Under the pieces are notes generated by a model. That model made no database searches. It worked only from the letters and a program-made list of their open reading frames with translations, and was not told where the DNA came from. A stretch of 64,000 nucleotides of DNA, taken from positions 2,790,001 through 2,854,000 of the forward strand of contig OZ241919.1 of NCBI GenBank assembly GCA_965203835.1, read 5' to 3'. Both the position numbers and the translations under genes were made by a program. Of this stretch, positions 42,529-50,040 are shown one piece after another. Source of the DNA: CBDCFV01 sp965203835 (GTDB taxonomy: Bacteria; Chloroflexota; Dehalococcoidia; Lucifugimonadales; UBA3495). Position 1 is the first letter of the stretch. Each line of letters begins with the position of its first letter.

Positions 42529-44154
42529 TCAGCCGCTCGGCTGAGGATAGGACCAGGTAACGCGAACGGTGTTCGAGCGCACCGTGTAGGTATGGCCGCC
42601 AAACTGGTACTGCAACTCGGCATATATGTCCCGAGTACCCTTCTCATAGAGGAATTTCTGGTAGGTGTTGCTTCCTGTCTGGACGCTTCCATCACTGTCC
42701 ACCCAGGCGTAGTGGTCTAAGATATAGCCCTCCTGGCCCTCCGGCACGTTATGGGGCGTCGCGGTCAAGGTGACAGCCTGCTGTACGGCTTGGGTTTCGG
42801 GGTTGGCGGTGAGCCGGAGGCCCACATCATCGGCGTCCGGCACGTCCGTCACCTCGATATGCACGGCGATGGTGTGGTCCACTGAGGCGTCGGCATTGTC
42901 TTCCCGGTCCTTGCCGTCACTGACGCTCAATGCCAGGTCGTAGGATGCCCTGAGTTCGTAGTCCAGGTGCGCGCCGTCGGCCACCTTTATCTGCGCGCCT
43001 ACCTGGGTACCCGAGTGTTCATCAACGGCGCGCTCGACGGTGAAATTGGTGTGGCCGGGGCCCGAGAGGACGTAATCTAGTGGGTCGTAGTCGCCCGGGG
43101 CTACCTGCACCGGGGTTCCTACATGGGCGCCGTGATGGGAGTTCTCCCGGATGGAGCGCTCCACCTGGAACATGGGCTGCTCGTTCAGGGTCAACGGGCC
43201 GACGTGGAAGATGTACTTCTTGACCTGGCTGGTGACGACGTTTTCCTCGCTGGCGGGGTGCCATTTCTCGCCCTCGGGCAGGTCCTCGGGTGGAGCCTTG
43301 CGGACGTGGCCGTTGAGGTGCACCGAAAGCTCGTAGGTGCCGGTCTTGGTGAACACCCACTGGAGGTCGTCCCGGTACACACCCGCCTCCATGTCGAATT
43401 TGCCGGTGTCGGAAACGCCGCTGTCCCAGATGGCTGCCTTAGTCTCGCCCTCGGGGACATCTGAGTCGTCGAAGACGTAGATGTGGCCGTACTCCCGGGG
43501 GTGAATGCCCAGTTCCCGCTCTGCCTCGACCTCGTACCAGAACGGATGCTCTGATCCCTCCAGGTCCCAGTAATCGGGATCGAACAGAGCGGTGGAGAAG
43601 CTGAGCTGGAGGGCCGAGGTCTGTTCCGTCGCGGAGGTATTGGGGTCGTCGCCCACCCGCAGCCAAAAGACCTGGTCGCCCGCGTCCCCCAGGAAGGGAT
43701 AGGCGGCCGCCTCGTCGGTGGTCAGGGTGTGGGTAACCTGGTCCACGTGAAAGACGGTCTTGTCGATGTCTACGTTTGACGCCTTACGGGTGGTGGTGAT
43801 ATTGCCATCATCGTCCCGCACCTCCAGCGTGGGGGTGCAGAAGTTGAGGCTCAAGAGCCCGGCCCAAGCTTCCCCATCCTTGGTAGGCCGGTGGGGTTCG
43901 TCGGCGTCCAGGTCGTAGTAGGCGTCGAAGATGGCGTAGTGGCCTGAGTCCACCTCGTCGTGCGGGTTAACGGGGAGGTCATAAAACTCGTCGAAGCCGG
44001 GGCCGCAGGGCTTAGGGTCTTCATAGGCCTCGGACTGGGCCTGGGTGGGGCCGGCCGTGAAGAACACGGTCAGCAGGGCTGCGGCCAGGGCCGCCATTGC
44101 GAGAGTTGCTCCGAAGAGCTTGAATCGTCTTGGGATAGTGGTCAACATGGTCAT
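42529..44154 (-). CDS. Secreted protein with a choice-of-anchor-like region and cadherin-like domain
   Basis: 541 residues; ATG 44154 (or 44148) after AGGAGGAACC. Signal peptide LAMAALAAALLTVFFTAGPT. The N-terminal half has VDSGHYAIFDAYYDLD, LGIHPREYGHIYVFDDSD and WVFTKTGTYELSVHLNGH, reminiscent of actinobacterial surface-anchored / choice-of-anchor M repeats (GH.D, W.F...G.Y.L). Residues about 330-450 look cadherin-like (HVGTPVQVAPGDYDPLDYVL, then ...DDVGLRLTA). The last 90 residues form an Ig-like domain (TLTATPHNVPEGQEGYILD). Preceded by promoter element D and a long leader. Confidence 0.65.
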   Translation of the reverse strand: MTMLTTIPRRFKLFGATLAMAALAAALLTVFFTAGPTQAQSEAYEDPKPCGPGFDEFYDLPVNPHDEVDSGHYAIFDAYYDLDADEPHRPTKDGEAWAGLLSLNFCTPTLEVRDDDGNITTTRKASNVDIDKTVFHVDQVTHTLTTDEAAAYPFLGDAGDQVFWLRVGDDPNTSATEQTSALQLSFSTALFDPDYWDLEGSEHPFWYEVEAERELGIHPREYGHIYVFDDSDVPEGETKAAIWDSGVSDTGKFDMEAGVYRDDLQWVFTKTGTYELSVHLNGHVRKAPPEDLPEGEKWHPASEENVVTSQVKKYIFHVGPLTLNEQPMFQVERSIRENSHHGAHVGTPVQVAPGDYDPLDYVLSGPGHTNFTVERAVDEHSGTQVGAQIKVADGAHLDYELRASYDLALSVSDGKDREDNADASVDHTIAVHIEVTDVPDADDVGLRLTANPETQAVQQAVTLTATPHNVPEGQEGYILDHYAWVDSDGSVQTGSNTYQKFLYEKGTRDIYAELQYQFGGHTYTVRSNTVRVTWSYPQPSG

Positions 44155-44599
44155 CGTGGGTCTTGGTTCCTCCTTGTATGTGTTTTCAATGCCTGTGTCT
44201 TTTGCGCCGTGCTATGGGTGTGCCTGTGACCCTACATTGGTGTACCCCGTGGGTGGGAATTGCTCATTGGTCCTCTTGCTCCCTTCCGCGCCGGGGCTGG
44301 ATTTGGTAACTGATACCTAGAATCACTATGGGCCATAAGTTCACCGCCCCGGAAGGCGGTTGATTGGTGACCCTGTGTATCAGAAACCTGGCGGAAGGAT
44401 TACGATGGTCAACAACTCCTGGTCAAACTGCCCCTTTGGCTGTGAGCTTCCGGTGTCTTTCCCACGCATCTCCGGTGACATTTTGGGCCGCTCAGGGACC
44501 GCCGGGGACGAGGGCCTGATTCCGGGACGACTCTCTCCGGCCTCCTGCGTTCCCGCATTGCGGCGCCCGCAGTTGATACATACTCTCAAATCGCGGGCG
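44155..44599 (-). other. Long (about 440 bp) leader between promoter D and the 44154 start
   Basis: If element D is the promoter, the transcript has an unusually long 5' region. Near its start a TTG frame (about 44589-44380) reads RVCINCGRRNAGTQEAGESR and about 45 further residues; the CxxC is suggestive but there is no ribosome site. A palindrome (ACCGCC..GGCGGT) lies at about 44342-44362. No known riboswitch fold is recognisable by eye. Confidence 0.35.
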
Positions 44600-44673
44600 A
44601 TAATAACACGCTACATAATGCTTTGCAACCCCTGATTGATGTATATCTCTCATTACTGAGTGTGATTATCACA
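44600..44673 (-). promoter_or_regulatory. Promoter/operator element, copy D (operator 21 bp further out)
   Basis: Minus strand: -10 TATTAT (44600-44605), 17-bp spacer with GCATTA, -35 TTGCAA (44623-44628), then 30 bp to the dyad at 44659-44673 (core GTGTGAT-T-ATCACAC at 44660-44674). The other copies have 8-9 bp, so the displacement is about two helical turns and keeps the same DNA face. Confidence 0.7.
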
Positions 44674-44725
44674 CATACGGGAACCCCGCAAGCCGGGACC
44701 TATGATGACCCAAATCGGAAAATGA

Positions 44726-44754
44726 AAAGGCCCTGCCGGAGTGGCAGGGCCTTT
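44726..44754. terminator. Perfect 12-bp hairpin terminator
   Basis: AAAGGCCCTGCC, 5-base loop, GGCAGGGCCTTT; CATTTTCC follows for minus-strand transcripts and CAATTCTTT for plus-strand transcripts. It would end transcription from the 45018-45308 gene. Confidence 0.75.
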
Positions 44755-44779
44755 CAATTCTTTCCCCCGCTTCCGCGGG

Positions 44780-44925
44780 CGCGGGCGTCATTCCCGCGCA
44801 GGGTCATCCCGTCATTCCAGCGGGGCCATCCGTCATTCCCGCAGGGTCATCCGTCATTCCCGCAGGGTCACCTCGTCATTCCCGCAGGGTCACCTCGTCA
44901 TTCCCGCGCAGGCGGGAATCCATAG
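44780..44925. repeat. Tandem array of half-REP units, closed by one full palindrome
   Basis: About six units of 21-23 bp with the core CGTCATTCCCGCAGGGTCA are followed by a complete palindrome (ATTCCCGC..GCGGGAAT). The whole 44.7-45.03 kb segment is bracketed by direct repeats GCCGGGACCTATGATGACCC (about 44692 and 45010). Confidence 0.8.
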
Positions 44926-45017
44926 GTCGTTGGGCATAGTAAATTTGCCTACTAGAGGCGATATGGATTCCCGCCCCCGCCTTCGCAAGGGCAAGCCCTT
45001 CGGGGGAAAGCCGGGAC

Positions 45018-45308
45018 CTATGATGACCCAACAGGGAACTGGGATCTCCACAGGGAGCTGCCCCCGAAGGTGCGCAGCGTTGGGTGTCCCACCCGGACCA
45101 GCCAACCATCGGCGTCCGGGCACTGGGCGCGCAGGCGCTCCGCCGCGGCAAGGACGCTATCGGCGATGGCATAGTCCCCGCTGTCCACGTCAATGGCGAC
45201 GAACTTGCCATGATGTTCCGCCTCGACGAGATGGCGGATGTCCCGCTCGTATATCTCCTCCCCGAGGCGGCCGGTCTCCTCGGCGGTCCTGTCTGTTGGC
45301 ATCGTCAT
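45018..45308 (-). CDS. Small conserved hypothetical with IDVDSGDYAIADS motif
   Basis: 96 residues. RDIRHLVEAEHHGKFVAIDV, then DSGDYAIADSVLAAAERLRA, RVGHPTLRTFGG is the pattern of a small family common in Cyanobacteria and Chloroflexota ('GK.LVIDVDSGDYEID.....A..RL....PDA....RVG.P...R.GG'), often beside toxin-like or protease-like small genes. No partner is visible here. Antitoxin-like role is speculation. The C-terminal 12 residues run into repeat-derived sequence. Confidence 0.65.
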   Translation of the reverse strand: MTMPTDRTAEETGRLGEEIYERDIRHLVEAEHHGKFVAIDVDSGDYAIADSVLAAAERLRAQCPDADGWLVRVGHPTLRTFGGSSLWRSQFPVGSS

Positions 45309-45476
45309 CTTACCGTCCCCCTTCCAATAGGGTATTCCTCCACGGATGGCGCTTTGCCATCTGTGATGATTTCAGACAGAATGAAGGCCGCCCGGACGCT
45401 TGCGGCGCCTTCCGTCGCCACAATTACCCTACATGATCCGGCGATTCCCGGCAATGAAAGCGGGTCGGCTACCCAG

Positions 45477-45604
45477 GGCCTTTCGATTCTCAAGGATTCA
45501 CCCCGTCTTTCCCGCGAAGGCGGGAATCCATCGCGTACTATTTGGACTCCCGCCTTCGCGGGAGTGACGGAAAGAGCTGCCAATTGAAGGGAATCGAAAG
45601 ACCC
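45477..45604. mobile_element. MITE-like element, copy 2 (inverted relative to copy 1)
   Basis: Ends GGGCCTTTCGATTCTC (45477-45492) and GAATCGAAAGACCC (45591-45604). The interior has the same two REP palindromes as copy 1 in reverse order. The rest of 45309-45611 has no supported gene. Confidence 0.65.
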
Positions 45605-45611
45605 TGCCTCT

Positions 45612-46916
45612 CTACCGGGCGGGGCCGATTCGCAGGACCATATCGCCTTCGGGCGGGCACTCGCCGCGGTTGTCGCAGTTGCTGGTCATCAGGTAGATAT
45701 ACCCCTCCGCATCCTCCACCACCGTCCGCAGGCGTCCGTAGGCATTCTGCAGGTACACCTCGTGGTCCAGGACGGTATAGGGATCGTCCTCGTCAAACAC
45801 CACCCGATGCAGGTGCCGGCCGTACATTGGCCTGCCGGTGAATCTCTCGACGAGCCCGACGGTGGTGAACAGGAAACTGCCGGTCCATTCCGGGACCCGG
45901 TCGCCCCGGTAGAAGGTCGCGCCGGTGGGCGGCACCGAACCCTCCCACGCCAGCACCGGGCTGACCAGCCCCTCCTCGCTGTCGCAACCCCAGACCCTGG
46001 GCCAACCCAGGTTGTCGCCCGCGGTTACTACGTTGAGCTCGTCAAACCCGGCCAAGTCCGGCATACCCAGCTCAAAGCCGGAAGGCCCGTGGTCCACCAT
46101 CACGATGTGCTGCTCGTCGTACCAGTCGTAGCCCTGGGTGTTGCGTACGCCGCTGGCGAAGACGTAGCTGTCCGGGTCCGGGTTGTCCGGGGGGATGCCG
46201 CCTTCCAGGTCCATCCTGAGCAGCTTCCCCGCCAGGGTGTCGGGATTCTGCGCTTCCGGGGGGTCATAGGCGCCGACGCCCACGTACAGCATCCCGTCCG
46301 GTCCCAGCCGCATACGACCGCCCTGATGGTGCAGTCCCGCGGGCAGGCCGTCGATGATGAGGCGGTCCAGCGTCGCCGAGCGCCCGTCATCGGAGAGCGC
46401 ATAGCGCTCGATCCGGCCGACCGACACGCCGTCCTCGTTATCCATGTTGTAAAAGATGTAGAACCGGCGGTTGGCGTCGAATTCGGGGTGCAGCAGCAGG
46501 CCCAGCAGCCCGCCTTCGGACCCGGCTATCGGGTTGCCGAACAACGGAGGCAGTATCGACACGCCGAACTCCAGCACCGGTTCGGGGACAACCTCGCCGC
46601 CCTGGACCAGGCGCACCCGGCCGGGCCGCTCGGTAACCAGCAGGTCGCCGGAAGGAAGCGCCGCTAGTCCCCAGGGGACCTCCAGACCTTCGGCCACCAC
46701 CTCCACGTGCAGCTTCACCTCGCCCGGCCGGCCCGCCTCGCCCTGTATCAACCGGCACGCTGCGGATTGGGGCGGCGCTTGGGTTGGTTCAGGCGGCGCT
46801 TGGGCCTGCTCGGCATCGCCGGCGTTGCAGGCCAGTAGAAGGAGGGCGAGGATTAGGGCTAGGGCAAAGCCGAAGGCGAAGCCCCAAGGGGCGGGAAGCA
46901 GTTTGCGCCTTGTCAT
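45612..46916 (-). CDS. PQQ-dependent sugar (aldose) dehydrogenase-like lipoprotein
   Basis: 434 residues from ATG 46916, 7 bp after GGAG. Lipoprotein signal FAFGFALALILALLLLAC. The domain is the GSDH six-bladed propeller: VAEGLEVPWGLAALPSGDLL, VTERPGRVRLV, GSEGGLLGLLLHPEF, HHQGGRMRLGPDGMLYVGVG, VFASGVRNTQGYDWY, and an ELNVVTAGDNLGWP block. The catalytic His of this family precedes the GG pair (H..GG, here HHQGG). Members oxidise sugar hemiacetals with PQQ in the periplasm or outside the cell. No PQQ synthesis genes are in the window. Transcribed from promoter element E. Confidence 0.85.
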   Translation of the reverse strand: MTRRKLLPAPWGFAFGFALALILALLLLACNAGDAEQAQAPPEPTQAPPQSAACRLIQGEAGRPGEVKLHVEVVAEGLEVPWGLAALPSGDLLVTERPGRVRLVQGGEVVPEPVLEFGVSILPPLFGNPIAGSEGGLLGLLLHPEFDANRRFYIFYNMDNEDGVSVGRIERYALSDDGRSATLDRLIIDGLPAGLHHQGGRMRLGPDGMLYVGVGAYDPPEAQNPDTLAGKLLRMDLEGGIPPDNPDPDSYVFASGVRNTQGYDWYDEQHIVMVDHGPSGFELGMPDLAGFDELNVVTAGDNLGWPRVWGCDSEEGLVSPVLAWEGSVPPTGATFYRGDRVPEWTGSFLFTTVGLVERFTGRPMYGRHLHRVVFDEDDPYTVLDHEVYLQNAYGRLRTVVEDAEGYIYLMTSNCDNRGECPPEGDMVLRIGPAR

Positions 46917-47050
46917 AAGGTTCTCCAGTAGTATCAATAAAATCAGGTAATTGAGCCGGGGCGAGTTTCTCTTCTCTGGCGCCGCCCCCCGAAGGCTTGT
47001 GAGGGGCCGTCAAGCGGATACCGTCTGGACTGCGGGCGAAGGTGCGGCTG

Positions 47051-47103
47051 ATTTTAACATCTTATGTAATGCTGTAGAACTCCCAAGACGTGCGTTTATC
47101 ACG
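47051..47103 (-). promoter_or_regulatory. Promoter/operator element, copy E
   Basis: Minus strand: dyad CGTG-N7-CACG (47089-47103), 9 bp, -35 TTCTAC (47074-47079), 17-bp spacer with GCATTAC, -10 TAAAAT (47051-47056). It faces the sugar dehydrogenase gene. On the other side, the block 47098-47175, leading to the histidine kinase gene, is homologous to 57640-57722 in front of the truncated regulator. No gene is visible between 47104 and 47305. Confidence 0.75.
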
Positions 47104-47305
47104 CCGGTAACAGGTTCTTTTGCCATCTTGCCAGAACCGTAAATCGACGGTAGTTTGGTTGTAGCGTCCGCATCCGGCGCCTTACACCGCAGGGACATGC
47201 CGGGCCATCGTGGGTAACGCCCATGACTCCAGTGTTGATGGACGAGATGCGGGGGTTGCCTGCGACCCGACCGCGGCGGTGTGAAATACCTGTCAGAGTT
47301 TACTG

Positions 47306-48532
47306 ATGAGTGCGAAACCCATTGAGTGGAGAAAGTTCGAGGAGTTCCTGCGAAGGTTGGGTAGAACCGACCCCGAAGAACTGCGGCACGCCGCCCAGGT
47401 GTCCCTGTGGGTGCGGTGGCTGGTGATGGTCTTCTGCCTCCTGGAAGTCAACTACCGGGTGGAGTACGGCGCCCTCAGTCATATCTTGAACAACTTCTAC
47501 ATCCTGGGGTTCATGGCCGCCAATGGGTACGTCCATTACCTGGTGCACTGCCGGGGGAACGCGAAGCCGGCCTGGCTGCTGGGGTTGAGCGTCATGGACC
47601 TGGCCGGGATCTCCTTCAGCGTGTCGCTGTCAGGAGGATTCAACAGCCCCTACTTCACCCTGTACTACTTCGCGGTGGCCATGTTCGCCTGGGTGTTCAC
47701 CTCCCCGCGTCTCGCCCTGTCCTGGACCACGCTGGTGGTGGCGGTCTATTCGCTGCTGAGCGTGCTGGTGGAGCGGGGCCTGGACCTGGCCGCAAAGGAC
47801 GAGAGGGACCTGGCCTACCGGGTGGTGGCCCTGTACGCCGTCTCGGCGGCGGTCAGCATCATCACCGGCTTCGAGCGGGAGCGGAGAAGGAGGGGTCTGG
47901 AGCGGGAGCGGGAAATGCAACGCCAGCGCATTGAAATTTCCCAGACCATCCACGACACCACCGCCCAGTGGGCCTACATGACCGGGCTGGGCCTGGAGGG
48001 GGCGATGGAACTGGTGGAGGAGTCCCAGGTGGCTCTGAAGGCCAAGCTGCGACTCGCGGCGGGGCTGTCGCGCTCGGCCATGTGGGACCTGAGACATCCG
48101 ATAGACGGGGGACGGGTATTCCGGGGAGAGGAGCTCGGCGAGGTCCTGGAGGCCCACGCCGCCACCTTCACGGTCATTACGTCGGTCCCGGCGGAGTTCG
48201 CGCAGCGGGGCGTTGAACCGCCCCTGTCAACGATCACCAAGAGCCTGCTCTTCTCCATCGCCCACAACGCCCTGACCAACGTGATGCGCCACGCCCAAGC
48301 CGGCAGGGCAACCATCGAACTTGACTGCACGGGCGAACTATTGAGGCTGTCCGTGTCGGACGACGGCATTGGGCTGCCGCCGGACTACGAGGGCCGGGGC
48401 CACGGGTTCCGGAACATGCAGGCGGACGCCCAGCGGATGGACGGGGTTCTTGAGGTGAAACCAGGAGACACCGGAAGCGGGACCATCGTGACCTGCGCGG
48501 TTCCCTATCGAACTGTCAGAGGAGGAGACTAG
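47306..48532 (+). CDS. Membrane histidine kinase, NarL/DegS type (HisKA_3-like)
   Basis: 408 residues. Residues about 30-190 hold five to six helices (WLVMVFCLLEVNYRVEYG, SVMDLAGISFSVSLSGG, YYFAVAMFAWVF, LVVAVYSLLSVLV, VVALYAVSAAVSIITGF) with little periplasmic loop, so it may sense a membrane or intramembrane signal. A basic coiled coil follows, then the dimerisation/phospho-acceptor motif QTIHDTTAQWAYMTGLGLEG (His in IHD). The ATPase has HNALTNVMRHAQA (N box), SVSDDGIGLP (G1) and GRGHGFRNMQ (G2). Its stop directly abuts the regulator's start. Confidence 0.9.
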   Translation: MSAKPIEWRKFEEFLRRLGRTDPEELRHAAQVSLWVRWLVMVFCLLEVNYRVEYGALSHILNNFYILGFMAANGYVHYLVHCRGNAKPAWLLGLSVMDLAGISFSVSLSGGFNSPYFTLYYFAVAMFAWVFTSPRLALSWTTLVVAVYSLLSVLVERGLDLAAKDERDLAYRVVALYAVSAAVSIITGFERERRRRGLEREREMQRQRIEISQTIHDTTAQWAYMTGLGLEGAMELVEESQVALKAKLRLAAGLSRSAMWDLRHPIDGGRVFRGEELGEVLEAHAATFTVITSVPAEFAQRGVEPPLSTITKSLLFSIAHNALTNVMRHAQAGRATIELDCTGELLRLSVSDDGIGLPPDYEGRGHGFRNMQADAQRMDGVLEVKPGDTGSGTIVTCAVPYRTVRGGD

Positions 48533-49201
48533 ATGACTTGCGACACGCTGACCCGGGTAATGCTGGTGGACGACCACCAGGTAATGCGGGACCTGTTGCA
48601 GGACGCCCTGGAGAACACCGGGGAATACCGGGTGGTCGCCCAAGCGGCGGACGGCGAGGAGGCGCTACGGATGGTGGAAGAAATCGCCCCGGATGTGATC
48701 GTCATGGACGTGATCATGCCGGTGATGGACGGCATCGAGGCCTGCCGGGCGATTACGGACCGGCTGCCCGACACCAGGGTGCTGATGCTGACCGCCTCCA
48801 ACGAGCAGGACGCCATCGTCCGGTCCATCGCCGCCGGGGCCACCGGGTACCTGCAGAAGTACTCCGGCAAGGAGCAACTGCTCGCCACCCTGCGGGAGGT
48901 GGCCGAAGGGGAGTTCCGCATCCCGGGCAGCGCGGCCAGGGGGCTGTCCCAGGCCATGCGAAGCGGCCCGTCCGAAAGCATCCCGGAGCCGTTGAAAGCC
49001 CTGACGGAACGGGAGAGGGAGATCCTGAAGCTGTTTGCCCAGGGGCTGTCCTACCAGGAGATTGGCGACGTCAGGAACACCAGCGGGCTGACGGTGCGCA
49101 ACGCCATGTCCGGGATACAGAGGAAGCTGGGGTTCAAGACCAGGCAGCAAATGGTGGTCTGGGCGGTGCGCATCGGCCTGGTGGACGGCGGCCAAGAGTA
49201 A
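48533..49201 (+). CDS. NarL/FixJ-family response regulator
   Basis: 222 residues; the ATG follows the kinase stop with no gap, with GGAGGAGA upstream. Receiver: acidic pair DD at 13-14, phospho-acceptor Asp59 (VIVMDVIMP), LMLTAS Thr/Ser and the YLQKYS lysine. A LuxR-type helix-turn-helix follows: LTEREREILKLFAQGLSYQE, IGDVRNTSGLTVRNAMSGIQ, RKLGFKTRQQ. The regulator presumably binds a dyad; the CGTG-N7-CACG elements nearby are plausible but unproven targets. Its C-terminal half is duplicated at 57746-58135. Confidence 0.95.
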   Translation: MTCDTLTRVMLVDDHQVMRDLLQDALENTGEYRVVAQAADGEEALRMVEEIAPDVIVMDVIMPVMDGIEACRAITDRLPDTRVLMLTASNEQDAIVRSIAAGATGYLQKYSGKEQLLATLREVAEGEFRIPGSAARGLSQAMRSGPSESIPEPLKALTEREREILKLFAQGLSYQEIGDVRNTSGLTVRNAMSGIQRKLGFKTRQQMVVWAVRIGLVDGGQE

Positions 49202-49283
49202 CCTGCACAACCGGTTGCACCGGCGAGTGGGCCGACAGGCGTCGGCGCGGGCCTCGGCAGAATCGGCGCGGGTGCGTTCATCT

Positions 49284-49454
49284 TCAAGGGTGGCGATGGG
49301 CCTGGCGGTAGTCCAAGTTGAACTCCAGGGCCGTGTCCCGGTCGAAGGCGGCGACGATCCCTGCGGAGGTTACGCCCAAGACCAGCACCAGAACGCCAAC
49401 CCCAAGAAGACGCAATGCCGCCATTACTCCCGCATTTCGTTTGGTTCCAGCCAT
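49284..49454 (-). pseudogene. Truncated surface-protein gene: signal peptide only
   Basis: 56 codons from ATG 49454 (GGAGG 7 bp upstream). MAGTKRNAGVMAALRLLGVG and the rest of the signal peptide match the start of the 49636-53901 protein (MVGTKRNSGVMAALRLLGVG), then diverge (AFDRDTALEFNLDYRQ) and stop at TGA 49284. It is the remnant of a third tandem member of the surface-protein row, cut off beside the response regulator. Confidence 0.75.
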
Positions 49455-49635
49455 GTCGTACCTCCGTATCTCGCGCTCCAGTCGGCCATCTGAGCTTCAG
49501 GCCTATCCCATTTGGATATTGGTGAACTACATCGCACTTGGGTTCGGGCCGCAGGGATATTACAGGTCCTTTCTCGAAGGGCATATCTGCTCAACATTTC
49601 AGTCGCCCCGCAGATGGCGAGCTGTCCTGCTCGGC
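49455..49635. repeat. Duplicated intergenic spacer (second copy 53902-54090)
   Basis: The about 180-bp spacer is near-identical to that at 53902-54090, from the ribosome site of the downstream gene to the stop of the upstream gene (shared TTTGGATATTGGTGAACTAC, CATTTCAGTCGCCCCGCAGA). The duplication unit therefore covered whole genes. Confidence 0.85.
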
Positions 49636-50040
49636 TCACCCAAACAAGTAGAGGTCTATGAGGGCGACCACGTGGGACTTTTCCACACTCCCATCCCCAA
49701 AGAGGTAGTCGTCGATGGCCGCGACCACCTCGCTCTTCTCTATCGTCCCGTTGCGATCATCGTCATACGGAATTCCCAGCGACAATTGCATGGCCTCTGT
49801 GTTTCCGTTGCTGTCGGCGTCCTCGGCAACGTCGGCGGCGATGTCCACCGTCACCTGGCCGATGGCGTTGGGAGTCACGTCGAAAGTGTAGGAAGCGCCG
49901 CTGCCCGAGAAGTTACCGGCCGTACCGTTGCCCACGGTGACGTCGTCCACGGTGAAACCGGAAACCGCCTTGGTGAAGGTGGCCGCCACCGGGATGGCTG
50001 TGCCAATTCGCACCGGGGCCGCCGCTCCCATGCCAGCGTA
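49636..50040 (-). repeat. C-terminal Ig/EF-hand cassette, copy 1
   Basis: About 400 bp, near-identical in DNA to three other gene ends. It encodes one Ig-like domain ('PVRIGTAIPVAATFT.AVSGF', 'GNGTAGNFSGSGASYTFDVT') and a two-part EF-hand end whose first loop, DDDRNGTIEKSE, has all calcium ligand positions. Confidence 0.9.

Noticed and set aside
44660..44674. GTGTGAT-T-ATCACAC as a CRP/FNR site
   Set aside because: CRP sites need TGTGA-N6-TCACA; here the half sites are 3 bp apart, and the other four copies agree better with CGTG-N7-CACG.
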